Shown here: positions 1-9,107 of the stretch, in pieces
How positions within the stretch are numbered: the stretch's first letter is position 1
How the letters are laid out: every line of letters starts with the position of its first letter
Assembly: GCF_030382115.1 (NCBI RefSeq)
Contig: NZ_JAUDRJ010000003.1
Span: 1,962,496 to 2,026,495 of the forward strand
Reading direction: 5' to 3'
Origin: Nostoc sp. GT001
Lineage (GTDB): Bacteria > Cyanobacteriota > Cyanobacteriia > Cyanobacteriales > Nostocaceae
Length of the DNA: 64,000 bases
Position numbers and translations under genes: made by a program
The notes under the pieces: model-generated
Databases searched by the model: none
Told to the model about the DNA's origin: nothing
What the model saw: only the letters and a program-made list of their open reading frames with translations

Positions 1-237
1 ACTGTCTTTGTTAAGAATACTGACTGTTCCTTGAGTTGTATGTTCTCCAGAAACAAAAGTACCTGACTTCTGAGATTGTACCGAAGGGGTTAAAGACTTT
101 GCCGGAGTTGAAGATTTGGGAATAGATGTATTCACTGCGATCGCAACTTCTTTAGACTCATTATTTGATACTTCTCGGACACAACTAATCATGACAATAG
201 AAGACAAAATTAGTATTAATAAATTTCTGATTTTCAT
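1..237 (-). CDS. DM13-domain lipoprotein, 5' part only (runs off the window edge)
   Basis: The reverse strand from the ATG at 235-237 reads a short basic start (MKIRN), a hydrophobic stretch and a lipobox ending in Cys (VMISC, Cys19), so a lipoprotein signal peptide is clear. A low-complexity Ser/Pro/Thr linker follows, then GTFVSGEHTTQGTVSIL near residues 58-74, which resembles the start of a DM13 domain (proposed electron-transfer or redox domain in exported proteins). The 3' part lies outside the window, so the domain call rests on about 20 residues. Probable location: outer face of a membrane. Confidence 0.6.
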   Translation of the reverse strand, partial: MKIRNLLILILSSIVMISCVREVSNNESKEVAIAVNTSIPKSSTPAKSLTPSVQSQKSGTFVSGEHTTQGTVSILNKDS

Positions 238-776
238 AAACAACAATATAGGTTTTGAATTGAGATTTGAACTAATTATTGCTTATATAATTAGTCATAA
301 AATTATGGATATCTAAGGATTAATCTCTAAAAAGCTGAGATTTTGTTTAAAAAGTTCTTATAGATTTCTCAGCAAAATCTAAACTTATCGCAAGTGGTTA
401 GGTATAAATAAACACAATTGAATTATCAAAAACGTAACAGACTGAAGTCAACCAAGCATAATTTTCTAAAATTATTTAACTTTGCTTACAATGATACCGC
501 TTATTTTTACTTATTTAATTCTTGTATAATTTTAAATTTAGTTAAGTAAAATTTCATAATTTTGTTGTATACAAATAGCAGATGTCTTTAGTAGAATCTT
601 TCTATCAACTTAGAGTGTTCCAAAAAATAAATGAGCCAAAACCCATCATTGCGTTCGCTCGCAATGACAATTGGGTATTTTTTTACTTGGAGTACTCTTA
701 CACTTAACGATTAAAATCGCCGCTACCCAAATCAAACTTGCGGAAACAGGCTTCAAAACCCATGCAATAGGCATCC
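238..776. other. Intergenic region, AT-rich
   Basis: No convincing gene. It holds the divergent upstream regions of the DM13 lipoprotein (minus) and the GAF protein (plus). A short inverted repeat, TTGCGTTCGCTCGCAA, sits at about 650-666; this type of hairpin is common in Nostoc intergenic DNA. Confidence 0.5.
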
Positions 777-1328
777 ATGAGCAAAACCAGTGATGACGAA
801 ATGTTGTTGCACAAGCAAACTTGGCATCGTGAGCGGCAAATAATAGCACGTTTATCTTCTTTGAACTATCGAACTGGCGAACTGGGTAGCTATTTGCACA
901 ACATTGCTTGCGGAGTCAGCGAACTCATTGGAGTTGATTGGACAGTTGTTACCTTTTGCCAAGAGGGGTTTGAAACGGTTCTAGCCAGTACCCTTGAAAT
1001 GGGCGAAGGCGAACATGTTTATTCACTACATGGTTTACTAACTGGTACTGTTATCAAAATGGGTCAATCATTAGCAGTAAAAGATGCTCAAAAACACCCA
1101 GAAGATGGACAGGCTCCAGAAGGTTATTGTGCATATTTAGGGATACCATTGCAGACTGCTGAAAGTGAAGTGATTGGTACTATCTGTTCTTTTAATCGTC
1201 TACCACGTGATTTTATAAAAGAAGACATCCAAATTGTGGAATTGTTTGCTGAAAGAGCTGCAACAGCTATTGATAATTATCATCTCTATCAACAACAGTG
1301 CAAATTTAATCATATTCTAGAAGCTTAA
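777..1328 (+). CDS. GAF domain protein, 183 aa
   Basis: A single GAF domain covers about residues 25-172: helix NYRTGELGSYLHNIACGVSELIGVD, then beta strands, then a C-terminal helix (VELFAERAATAIDNYHLY). GAF domains bind small ligands or bilins and usually sit in front of a histidine kinase or cyclase. Here nothing follows; the protein stops about 10 residues after the domain. It may be a stand-alone sensor or the N-terminal remnant of a larger kinase. The region contains Cys (FCQEGF, YCAYLG), but I cannot claim a bilin site. No start alternative nearby; 777 is the first ATG in frame. Confidence 0.75.
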   Translation: MSKTSDDEMLLHKQTWHRERQIIARLSSLNYRTGELGSYLHNIACGVSELIGVDWTVVTFCQEGFETVLASTLEMGEGEHVYSLHGLLTGTVIKMGQSLAVKDAQKHPEDGQAPEGYCAYLGIPLQTAESEVIGTICSFNRLPRDFIKEDIQIVELFAERAATAIDNYHLYQQQCKFNHILEA

Positions 1329-1475
1329 ATGAAATTTTGATTCATATAAACGCCATATTTTGCCACTGATAATATTTTTTACTTTTGTTTTTATTTACAA
1401 CTTGTGAGCTAAATCACACTAGTAACCTAAGCACCGAAATAAAATTCTATGTGTGCATAAAATATTACATATAAA

Positions 1476-1916
1476 ATGATGGAATTACTTCAACTAATGT
1501 TGGTGTTAGGTACAGTCGTTGGTGTTACAGATGGGAACACAATTTTGGTTAAAGATAATGCAGGACAAACAACTATAGTCAAGTTAGCGTGTATTAATGC
1601 ACCAGAGGCAACTGACAAGCGCTATGGTTTAGCAGCAACACAAAGGCTAAAACAGCTATTACCACCTCAAACTCCTGTCGTGATTAGAAGCACAGAACAA
1701 ATTAAAAGTGGTCGTCCAGCGGGTGAAGTATTTGTAGATAATCGGTCAGTAAATTTACTTTTAGTAGAGTCAGGTAATGCCGTCGTTGACCAAGAATCTT
1801 TACAAAATTGCTATGAGAGCAAAACCCAATTTTTAATTGCAGAAGCTAATGCTAAAAATAAGCATTTGGGTTTGTGGCAACAATCAAAATTACAATTGAA
1901 GTTACATACCAAGTAA
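1476..1916 (+). CDS. Thermonuclease (staphylococcal nuclease-like) family protein, 146 aa
   Basis: The SNase fold is visible: VVGVTDGNTILVKD (strands 1-2), VKLACINAPEA (calcium/active-site strand; the usual form is VRLxGIDAPE), AATQRLKQLL, GRPAGEVFVDNRSVNLLLVESGNAVV (equivalent of the GRxLGxVyv segment) and a C-terminal helix AEANAKNKHLGLW. The family cleaves phosphodiester bonds in DNA and RNA. The first catalytic Arg is Lys here, and the strand carries Asn in place of the usual Asp before APE, so activity may be reduced. A short hydrophobic N-terminus (LLQLMLVLGTVVGV) overlaps the first strand and is not a clear signal peptide. Confidence 0.75.
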   Translation: MMELLQLMLVLGTVVGVTDGNTILVKDNAGQTTIVKLACINAPEATDKRYGLAATQRLKQLLPPQTPVVIRSTEQIKSGRPAGEVFVDNRSVNLLLVESGNAVVDQESLQNCYESKTQFLIAEANAKNKHLGLWQQSKLQLKLHTK

Positions 1917-1965
1917 GCGCTGACACGATCAGTTATAATAAGCAGAAGCAATTTTAAAACAATAC

Positions 1966-2047
1966 AGTTGAGAATGAGCAACAAAACCCTCATGTAGAGA
2001 CGCTATAAATCGCGTCTTGAAAGACCAATTATCTACACCAATAACCC
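1966..2047 (-). repeat. Dispersed ~80-bp palindromic repeat, copy 1
   Basis: The core reads, on the minus strand, an imperfect palindrome around AGACGCGATTTATAGCGTCT at about 1997-2017. The flanks (GGTGTAGATAATTGGTC on one side, GGGTTTTGTTGCTCATTC on the other) match the copy at 6508-6600 almost base for base in opposite orientation. Other copies lie at 26255-26305, 32590-32650 and 55071-55140. Confidence 0.8.
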
Positions 2048-2083
2048 TTAACTAAATAGTATTAAATTTTAGGATTGCTGCAC

Positions 2084-3124
2084 TTATTTGATTGTTGCAT
2101 TTTTAATATCACCAATCAACTCATCAATCCTTGATTGAGTAGTGTTCCAAGAACACATAAAACGTACTCCTCCCACACCAATAAATGTATAAAACTGCCA
2201 GTTTTTGGCTTTTAAGCTGTGAATGACTTCTTCAGGTAATTTCACAAATACGGCGTTGGCTTCTCTAGGAAACATCAAGTCAACACCTTCTATGTTTAAT
2301 AATTGATTTTCTAAGTATTCAGCACATTGATTGGCATGTCTGGCATTTTTTAACCAAGCACCAGTTTCTAACAAACCCAACCAAGGAGCCGAAATAAATC
2401 GCATTTTTGAAGCTAGCTGGCCTGCTTGCTTGCATCGATAATCAAAATCTTCTGCTAGCGCTTTATTGAAGAAAAGAATGGCTTCACCTAATGCCATTCC
2501 ATTCTTAGTACCACAAAAACACAATACATCCACTCCACTTTTCCAAGTAATTTCAGCAGGGCTTTTATTCATAGCGGCAACTGCATTTGCAAAACGAGCG
2601 CCATCCATGTGAATCTTTAAGTTATATTTGTTTGCAACTTCTTTAATACTTAAAAGTTCTTCAATAGAATATAAAGTTCCTAATTCAGTTGATTGTGTAA
2701 TGCTAATAACTTTAGGTTTGGGATAATGAATGTCAGTACGTTTAGTAACAATCGACTCTATAGACTCTGATGTTAATTTGCCATTTTTACCGTGAGCAAG
2801 TAGCAGTTTAGAGCCATTAGATGCAAATTCAGGTGCGCCACATTCGTCTGTTTCTATGTGAGATGTCTCATGACAAATGACGCTGTGATATGACTGGCAA
2901 AGAGCAGCTAAAGATAAAGAATTTGCAGCTGTGCCGTTAAAGGTAAAAAATACTTCACAATCAATTTCAAAGAGTTCCCGAAAATAATCTGCCGCTTTTT
3001 GAGTCCATTCATCATTTCCATAAGCTGGAACACTACCTTGATTTGCCCTAATCATATATTCCAGTGCTTCAGGACAAATACCAGAGGAATTATCACTTGC
3101 AAACTGCTCTAATTGGCTACTCAT
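2084..3124 (-). CDS. Low-specificity threonine aldolase / beta-eliminating lyase, 346 aa
   Basis: PLP-dependent fold type I enzyme that cleaves L-threonine or L-allo-threonine to glycine and acetaldehyde in the cytosol. Visible landmarks: FASDNSSGICPEAL start, FNGTAANSLSL (phosphate-binding loop, about residue 62), HIETDECGAPE (about 89-99), IHMDGARFANA with the ring-stacking Asp at 174, and the PLP lysine K207 in CGTKNG. Length 346 is normal for the family. It stands alone, convergent with the nuclease gene. The symbol ltaE/ltaA is plausible but not assigned because the stereospecificity cannot be read from the sequence. Confidence 0.9.
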   Translation of the reverse strand: MSSQLEQFASDNSSGICPEALEYMIRANQGSVPAYGNDEWTQKAADYFRELFEIDCEVFFTFNGTAANSLSLAALCQSYHSVICHETSHIETDECGAPEFASNGSKLLLAHGKNGKLTSESIESIVTKRTDIHYPKPKVISITQSTELGTLYSIEELLSIKEVANKYNLKIHMDGARFANAVAAMNKSPAEITWKSGVDVLCFCGTKNGMALGEAILFFNKALAEDFDYRCKQAGQLASKMRFISAPWLGLLETGAWLKNARHANQCAEYLENQLLNIEGVDLMFPREANAVFVKLPEEVIHSLKAKNWQFYTFIGVGGVRFMCSWNTTQSRIDELIGDIKNATIK

Positions 3125-3758
3125 AATTTCTACTTTGATTTTTAACAGTATTTTTTACAATACTAGTAAATAATTTTTGACTTTGCCAATTCTCAGATTG
3201 GCGGATAATGCTATTAACCTCTACAATTATCTAATAATTGTGATTAGCCATACTTCATCATTTATGAAAAACAGGTTTTTGGCTTACATAAAAATTTGGA
3301 AGTCTGGATTTTTTGATTTTTACAACTTAAACCTGATTTTTATATCTTGTATCAACCTACTTAATTAGCTTTTTTTGCTGTAAGTTTTCTCTGAATTAGT
3401 TATAACCTTAAGTAGTATAGTAATACTATTAAATGACTTTGCTTATGTCTACAGAAAACTGGAATCTTATTTTCACGTTACTGAGATGTTTAATTACTAC
3501 GGTGTTTTCGTCAACCTTGCGTTGAGCGTATTTGGAGACGTTAAACATCGCAAATAACTAAATATTATGCTAAAAAAATAAAGTTTGTTAATCAGAATGC
3601 TAATTATGTACTTATAATATACTATACAATAATAATTTCCTACCAAGTAAGTATGAAATCATTATTGGGCATATTTGTCCATTGTTAGTTCTCAGTGGTC
3701 ATTTGTTTATTTTCTACTGACTAATGACCAATGACCAGTGACCAATGACTAATAACTA
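3125..3758. other. Intergenic region with heptanucleotide tandem repeats
   Basis: No supported gene over about 630 bases; an open frame at 3177-3368 has no recognisable features. The last ~45 bases (3716-3760) are degenerate 7-bp repeats of the TGACCAA / TGACTAA type, a short tandemly repeated repetitive sequence known from heterocystous cyanobacteria, running directly into the next start codon. Confidence 0.6.
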
Positions 3759-4550
3759 ATGACTGAACCATTGATTGAACTGAAAGGTGTTTCTAAGTCC
3801 TTTGGTAGCAATAAAGTTCTAGATAATGTAGACTTGACCATTTACCGGGGAGAAGCACTGGGAATTATTGGGCCATCAGGGACTGGGAAATCAACTATCT
3901 TACGAGTAATAGCGGGGTTACTTAGTCCTGATGAAGGAGAAATTTATGTGCAAGGAGAGCGGCGAGACGGTTTGATTGAGGATGGTGGCCAGCAGGTTGG
4001 CATTGGTATGGTGTTTCAGCAGGCGGCCCTATTTGATTCGCTGACAGTGGAGGAAAATGTGGGATTTTTACTTTATCAAAATTCAAAGCTGCCGCGATCG
4101 CGCATCCGAGATTTGGTAGAAGAAAAATTGGAGATGGTAGGTTTGCCAGCAATAGGCCACCTCTACCCAGCCGAACTTTCCGGGGGAATGCGCAAACGGG
4201 TAAGTTTTGCCCGGGCGATTATGTCTAACCCTGATAATCCCAGTGAAGGGCCAGAAGTTTTACTATACGACGAACCAACAGCCGGACTCGATCCCATTGC
4301 CTCAACAGTCATCGAAGATTTAATCCGCCACTTGCAATGTTTACATGGAGTTTGTAGTACTTATGCTGTTGTTACTCACCAGGACAGCACTATCCGCCGT
4401 ACATCTGATAGACTTATATTTCTCTATGAAGGTAAAGTGCAGTGGCAAGGTACAGTTAGTGAAATATACAACACAGAACATCCCTTGATCAGACAATTTA
4501 TCAGTGGAAGTGTTAAAGGCCTGATTAAAGTCGCTAGGTTAAAAACTTAA
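3759..4550 (+). CDS. ABC transporter ATP-binding protein, MlaF-like, 263 aa
   Basis: Complete ABC ATPase: Walker A GPSGTGKST (about residues 38-46), Q-loop GMVFQQAALFDSLTVEENV (the ALFDSLTV form is typical of the Mla/Ttg2A/TGD3 group), signature LSGGMRKRVSFARA (about 140-153), Walker B VLLYDEPTAGLDP and the switch VVTHQ. It is followed by an MCE-domain protein (MlaD-like) on the same strand, the usual partner in cyanobacteria, chloroplasts (TGD2/TGD3) and Gram-negatives, so it probably powers phospholipid movement between inner and outer membranes. The start codon lies inside heptanucleotide repeats and has no evident Shine-Dalgarno sequence. The permease (MlaE-like) is not in this window. 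Confidence 0.9.
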   Translation: MTEPLIELKGVSKSFGSNKVLDNVDLTIYRGEALGIIGPSGTGKSTILRVIAGLLSPDEGEIYVQGERRDGLIEDGGQQVGIGMVFQQAALFDSLTVEENVGFLLYQNSKLPRSRIRDLVEEKLEMVGLPAIGHLYPAELSGGMRKRVSFARAIMSNPDNPSEGPEVLLYDEPTAGLDPIASTVIEDLIRHLQCLHGVCSTYAVVTHQDSTIRRTSDRLIFLYEGKVQWQGTVSEIYNTEHPLIRQFISGSVKGLIKVARLKT

Positions 4551-4636
4551 AAGTGAGGAGTGAGGAGTTAAATTTAACTACTAACTCCTAATTTTTAACA
4601 CCTAATTGATTATTGGTTGTTGGTGGAGGCAAAAAA

Positions 4637-6148
4637 ATGCGAGGTCTTATGACAAGCCGCTTCGCGTCTGGGCGAACATTTAGAGAAGGTTCTGTGGGGT
4701 TATTACTCCTGCTAGGACTAGGGGTATTTGGATTACTCTTTCTGTGGTTAAATAGATTCACCGCTGCTGGCCGTTCATACAAAATTATTGTAGAATTTGC
4801 TAACGCTGGCGGAATGCAAAAGGGAGCAGCAGTTCGCTATCGTGGTGTTAAAGTAGGAACTATTTCCCATGTTCGACCAGGTGCGAATGCCATTGATGTA
4901 GAGATTGAAATTGCCCAAACTGACCTCATTATTCCCCGTAATGTTGTAGTGGAAGCTAATCAAAGCGGATTAATTAGCGAAAGTATTATCGATATCACGC
5001 CAAGAACAACCTTGCCTGCTGGGGTTGTTGCTAAACCCCTAGATAAAAGTTGTGATACCAGCCTCATAGTCTGTAATGGCTCTCGCTTAAAAGGTCAGGT
5101 TGGCATCAGTGTTGATGCCCTAATTCGTAGTTCAACTGAGCTAGCTGGCGCATACAACGATCCAAAATTTTATAGAAATGTCAATAGGGTTCTAGAAACT
5201 ACCACAGGCGCAGCATCCAGTTTTAGTGAGCTAAGTCAGGATTTACAAGGTTTGACCAAAAGCTTACAACTACAACTTAATACATTTTCCGCTACGGCTA
5301 ATTCAGTGCAACGGGCGACAAACCAACTTAATGCATCTGCAAATCAAACAGTAAATAAATTCGGTGCAACTGCAACTCAAGCAAATCGGTTGCTAAACAA
5401 CCTGGATAATTTGTTGACAACAAATCGTTCGACGCTGGTTGGTGCGTTGAACAATATCACCGAAACCAGCAACCAATTGCGTGTTACAGTCAGTAGTTTA
5501 TCACCATCTGTCAATCGATTGACTCAAGGAGAATTACTCAACAATTTAGAAACGCTTTCAGCAAATGCAGCCCAAGCCTCAGCTAATTTACGTGATGCTT
5601 CTAAAACCTTAAACGATCCAAAGAATGCGGTGTTGCTGCAACAAACTTTAGATTCAGCACGAGTAACCTTTGAAAATACCCAAAAAATTACATCTGATTT
5701 AGATGAATTGACAGGCGATCCTAATTTCCGTAAAAATCTGCGGCAATTGGTGAATGGTTTAAGTGGTTTAGTATCTTCTACACAACAGATGCAGCAACAA
5801 GTGCAAGTTGCTACTACTATAGATTCGGTAAAAGCTGCTGTGAGCAAACCAAAGAATCTAATTCCTATCCCAGCACCAACCCAACAGGCGATGTTTAATG
5901 ACAAGTCGCTACCAGTCTACGAAAATAATCCCTCAGCGGCTAATTTTGCAAGTACCGATACCGACTTTCAACCAAGTCCTAGTCCGTCTATCCCGAACTC
6001 ATCCCAAGAAAACCTTTTGAAGCAGCTGCGGGAATATGGCAAGCAACGGGAGCAACTGGAGACGGAGAAAGAGGCAATACAGCTTGACCCTTCAGCTTCG
6101 CTTACTGCTGACCCTGAGCAAAGCCAAACTGTTGAAAATTTTAAGTAA
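4637..6148 (+). CDS. MCE/MlaD family lipid-binding protein, 503 aa
   Basis: I chose the ATG at 4637 because GGAGG lies 7 bases upstream (4625-4629); the open frame could begin at a TTG at 4613. One membrane anchor (VGLLLLLGLGVFGLLFLWL, about residues 19-37) is followed by the MCE domain (YKIIVEFANAGGMQKGAAVRYRGVKVG, about 48-75, then the strand-rich core to about 135). The remainder to about 390 is long amphipathic helix/coiled coil rich in Asn, Gln, Ser and Thr, and the tail is Pro/Ser-rich and then charged. MCE proteins form rings or tubes that bind lipids in the periplasm. It pairs with the upstream MlaF-like ATPase; the 86-base gap suggests one transcript. Confidence 0.88.
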   Translation: MRGLMTSRFASGRTFREGSVGLLLLLGLGVFGLLFLWLNRFTAAGRSYKIIVEFANAGGMQKGAAVRYRGVKVGTISHVRPGANAIDVEIEIAQTDLIIPRNVVVEANQSGLISESIIDITPRTTLPAGVVAKPLDKSCDTSLIVCNGSRLKGQVGISVDALIRSSTELAGAYNDPKFYRNVNRVLETTTGAASSFSELSQDLQGLTKSLQLQLNTFSATANSVQRATNQLNASANQTVNKFGATATQANRLLNNLDNLLTTNRSTLVGALNNITETSNQLRVTVSSLSPSVNRLTQGELLNNLETLSANAAQASANLRDASKTLNDPKNAVLLQQTLDSARVTFENTQKITSDLDELTGDPNFRKNLRQLVNGLSGLVSSTQQMQQQVQVATTIDSVKAAVSKPKNLIPIPAPTQQAMFNDKSLPVYENNPSAANFASTDTDFQPSPSPSIPNSSQENLLKQLREYGKQREQLETEKEAIQLDPSASLTADPEQSQTVENFK

Positions 6149-6384
6149 GATATTTTACTGTCAGGTGAATGTGTTGAAGCTCATCGACACCACTCGCTAT
6201 AACCTTGAAAGGTGTGGATTGTTTGCATAGTATAGTTTTCAGGCTGCAAAACCCATTGCTTAGTCATAGAGCAGATTTAAAGGAAAGTGAGATACACAAG
6301 CTAAGTCTGTTACCCAGATATAAAGCGTGTTTTACTCCAATATACTTGGGTTAAAGGTTACGGACTTGCGTGAAAATAAAGTAC

Positions 6385-6480
6385 CAATAAACCGAGTTTC
6401 GACTGCGCTCAACTCTCGACATCTGAGGGTTGAGCGCAGCGATGCACTGAGCGCAGTCGAAGTGTCGAAACCCTCCTGGC
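6385..6480. repeat. Interspersed inverted repeat
   Basis: Arms GTTTCGACTGCGCTCA (from about 6399) and the complementary TGAGCGCAGTCGAA plus GTCGAAAC (about 6448-6471) flank a second inner inverted copy, GGTTGAGCGCAGCGA. This is a multi-arm hairpin of a kind often dispersed in Nostoc genomes. It lies in the 517-base gap between the MlaD-like gene and the stress protein gene, which otherwise holds only the repeat at 6508-6600. Confidence 0.6.
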
Positions 6481-6507
6481 TGGGACACTATTAACCTGCA
6501 GATCCCT

Positions 6508-6600
6508 TATTGGTGTAGATAATTGGTCTTTCAAGACGCGATAAATCGCGTCTCTACATCTGGGTTTTGTTGCTCATTCTGGACTGTATTGTGTTTTACT
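6508..6600 (+). repeat. Dispersed ~80-bp palindromic repeat, copy 2
   Basis: Core palindrome AGACGCGATAAATCGCGTCT at 6534-6553, with left flank GGTGTAGATAATTGGTCTT and right flank TACATCTGGGTTTTGTTGC, then CTGGACTGTATTGTGTTTT. It is nearly identical to copy 1 in inverse orientation, and the similarity runs well beyond the palindrome. Confidence 0.8.
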
Positions 6601-6665
6601 CCTGAATTCTGCTGTATCTTCCACAATTCAAATAAGTTTGCTCCCATTAATAACAGCACCCGCTT

Positions 6666-7628
6666 TTAAGAACGAATTAACATTGGGTCATAAATTTGAG
6701 ACTCTTGAACCCCATAATTACACAGAATAGACCTAGCTATATCTTGCTCATGATCTGTGCCGCTAACGATAAGTATGTAATTGCCTTGCTCTATTTGCTC
6801 ATTATAAAATCGTGCCCACTCATCTGCTATTCCTAACCTCATAGCGTCAAAGCGTTCACTTAAATTCATGCCTGTTGACCCAACCAATTGAGAAAAGTCT
6901 TTGCAAATTAAGGAAATTTGGTTTACTGAAAAACCTGCGATACACATATTTTTAATTGCCGCTTCAGCATTATCTATGCTATTAAAGCAACTAACACTAT
7001 ACTTAGACATCATCCCACTTTTATTAGGAATGGCAGTAGCAGAAGTTGTTGTGGTCAAATAATTTGTAGTTTCAGATTCACTGTTGAGATGCTCGTAAAT
7101 ACCAAACTCTTCAATACCCCAACGCTGTAGTATTTCTTGTACTTTAGCAATTTCAAAAGATGTACAATCTACGATTATTAAATAGTGTCCATCCTCTACT
7201 CGCTCGTTATATGCTCTAGCTTGCTCTGACGACATTCCCCAACCAACTAATGCACCAGCAAAAGTCCCAGTGGCAGCACCAATACTTGCCCCAACAAGGG
7301 TTGTAACCAAAGCAGTTGCCGCTGCCCCAGCCAGCATTATGGGGCCAACTCCAGGGATTGCTAAAGTCCCAAGACCCACTAATAAACCAGTTAATCCACC
7401 AACAGCTCCCCCTGAAAGTCCTCCTACTGTTGCACCTTCGTCAGCTTTATCACCAGTGCCCTCTGTCACTTCATTACTGGCAATCTCATGATTGCGATCT
7501 GAATTTTGCACAAGTATAGATACTTTCTCCATCGCCAAGCCAGAATCTCTCAACTCATGTATTGCCCGCTCTGCATCTATCCGATGAGTAAATACGCCTA
7601 CAGCACGTTGATATTGACTTAAAACCAT
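6666..7628 (-). CDS. General stress protein 17M-like, two-domain protein with glycine-rich hydrophobic centre, 320 aa
   Basis: Two copies of an about 35-residue alpha/beta module are visible: AVGVFTHRIDAERAIHELRDSGLAMEKVSILVQN (about residues 9-42) and YSVSCFNSIDNAEAAIKNMCIAGFSVNQISLICKD (about 210-244). Each is followed later by the same closing motif: SEQARAYNERVEDGHYLIIVD and ADEWARFYNEQIEQGNYILIV. Between the halves of the first unit lies a Gly/Ala-rich hydrophobic stretch (about 66-130) with GxxxG spacing that could insert in or coat a membrane; the second unit lacks this stretch. The family (YflT/GSP17M) is stress-induced in Bacillus; its biochemical role is not established. GGAG lies just before the ATG. 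I infer an internal duplication. Confidence 0.75.
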   Translation of the reverse strand: MVLSQYQRAVGVFTHRIDAERAIHELRDSGLAMEKVSILVQNSDRNHEIASNEVTEGTGDKADEGATVGGLSGGAVGGLTGLLVGLGTLAIPGVGPIMLAGAAATALVTTLVGASIGAATGTFAGALVGWGMSSEQARAYNERVEDGHYLIIVDCTSFEIAKVQEILQRWGIEEFGIYEHLNSESETTNYLTTTTSATAIPNKSGMMSKYSVSCFNSIDNAEAAIKNMCIAGFSVNQISLICKDFSQLVGSTGMNLSERFDAMRLGIADEWARFYNEQIEQGNYILIVSGTDHEQDIARSILCNYGVQESQIYDPMLIRS

Positions 7629-8477
7629 AATTACTCCTTGCTCGCAGGGGAAAGATTAATCACTGACAAAGTTGATTCTTCAGTACTTGTTATATTAAAT
7701 ACGAGTTGGTTCAACTCAAAACTATCCTTAGTAATAAAATACATTCTCTCGCTCATGAGGTAAGCAATAATACCCTCAACGGTGCAAGTCAAAAAGTGAA
7801 TACACCAAGATGGAAGATCCCTAACTGATTTAGTGAGTGACACGGGACAGCACCAACTACATGTGTATATCCAACGCAGACATAACGACATTTTCCTGTG
7901 TTGATATCCCAAATTCTCGGAGCTTAGTCATGGAATGCAAATTATGTCTTTAAAATTTCGCTTCTGTACTTACTGTGATTTTCCCTCTAAGGAGTCCCAA
8001 TATTTCTCGGTTAGGCATTTTTAATTGGGAATCGGGTTTTGGGAAAAGGAAAAAGAGCAAGGGTTAAAGGTTTTTTCTTTCCCCTTTTCCCCAAAACCCG
8101 AAAAGTATGTAAGGAGTCCGGGAATTTTGTGTGATTTAATGGACAACCTGTTTAACAAAACCTTCCTAATTCAGGAGTAAAACACGCTTTATACTTCTGA
8201 GAAGACTTGTCTAAACTCATCTAATTCTGAAAACGAGCTAGCGATCGCAAGGTTTATTTTAATATTTAAAAAATATTAGACTATTTATCACTAAATAAGT
8301 AAGTAAAGGTACTGATTTAGGATTAGCCACTTACCGGTAGATTATAGAAGAAAAACATGGTGTCCAATTCACAGTGACATTTGAATTAAGCAAAGACACA
8401 GAATTAGCCATGCCTACGGCGAGCTTTGCCAACGCGATTCCAGCGCGAAGTCAGGAGTTAGGAATGGAAAAGAATAA
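7629..8477. other. Intergenic region, 849 bases
   Basis: An open frame of 93 codons on the minus strand (7631-7912) ends next to the stress protein start, but its composition looks non-coding (Cys/Trp-rich start, no domain). Around 8029-8104 a purine-rich stretch and its pyrimidine complement form a long hairpin with arms GGGTTTTGGGAAAAGGAAA and CCCCTTTTCCCCAAAACCC. GGAGTAAAACACGCTTTATA at about 8175 is complementary to TATAAAGCGTGTTTTACTCC at about 6318-6337, another dispersed motif. Confidence 0.5.
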
Positions 8478-8774
8478 CTAATTCCAATCCTGTTCATCTT
8501 TCTTGCCACGGCTTTTGTAAATTCCACCCAAATCGTGAATTTGACGAGTTTTCTCAAAAAGCTCGGCTTCGGTCAAACCCCACTGTTGCAAGACTTTATC
8601 TAGGTCTTTTTGGATGTCTCTCGCCCCTGGAAACCCTTGATAGCGCATTCGCAGTCTAGCCAATTCTGCTAAGTTATAGTCTGTCGCCTCTTGAGCGAGT
8701 AAAATATCAATAAGGGGGCGATCGCGGTTATAAAGTGGATGTTGTTGATCTTTACCGGCCGTTGCTTCAGTCAT
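8478..8774 (-). CDS. DUF3288 family protein, 98 aa
   Basis: The sequence has the conserved core of this cyanobacterial family: DQQHPLYNRDRPLIDILLA (about residues 9-27), then TDYNLAELARLRMRYQGFPG, ARDIQKDLDKVLQQWGLTEAELFEKTRQIH and a charged tail. All-helical, soluble, no catalytic motif seen. Function unknown. It stands alone between repeat-rich gaps. The full family length is present. Confidence 0.85.
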   Translation of the reverse strand: MTEATAGKDQQHPLYNRDRPLIDILLAQEATDYNLAELARLRMRYQGFPGARDIQKDLDKVLQQWGLTEAELFEKTRQIHDLGGIYKSRGKKDEQDWN

Positions 8775-9107
8775 TGTCAGTCCTGAGTTAGGAGTTATAA
8801 GTTAAGAATGATGAGTCTTGGTTTTTAAGTTTAGCCGAGAGCAGAGGAGCAAAAAGGCAAAAGAAAATAATCTTCTGCACGCAAGAGGTAATTGTAAAAT
8901 TGATAACTCCTTACTTAATCATCACTCCTAACTCATTACTCCTAACTCACATTAGACGGCAAGTACACCTGATGTCTTACGGCTCTCACCACTGCCACTT
9001 AACTTTAAATAAAGTTACATTAGTCCTTAAGAAAATACAAAAAACTTTAGATGAGGGTGAATTTTATCTCACCCAAAGTCCAAGCAGCGAGGGAGCAATA
9101 ACCCATT
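8775..9107. other. Intergenic region upstream of clpC
   Basis: Contains degenerate heptanucleotide repeats (AACTCCT / ATCACTCCTAACTCATTACTCC) around 8905-8950 and likely the clpC leader. A 71-codon open frame at 8900-9115 overlaps the clpC start and shows no protein-like features. No clear sigma70 promoter could be fixed by eye. Confidence 0.45.

Noticed and set aside
116..316. 66-codon plus-strand frame at the left end
   Set aside because: It is the shadow of the minus-strand DM13 lipoprotein, which has a proper signal peptide.
3177..3368. 63-codon plus-strand frame
   Set aside because: AT-rich, hydrophobic and random-looking, no ribosome binding site.
7631..7912. 93-codon minus-strand open frame next to the stress protein gene
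   Set aside because: Composition and codon use look non-coding; no domain, no ribosome binding site.
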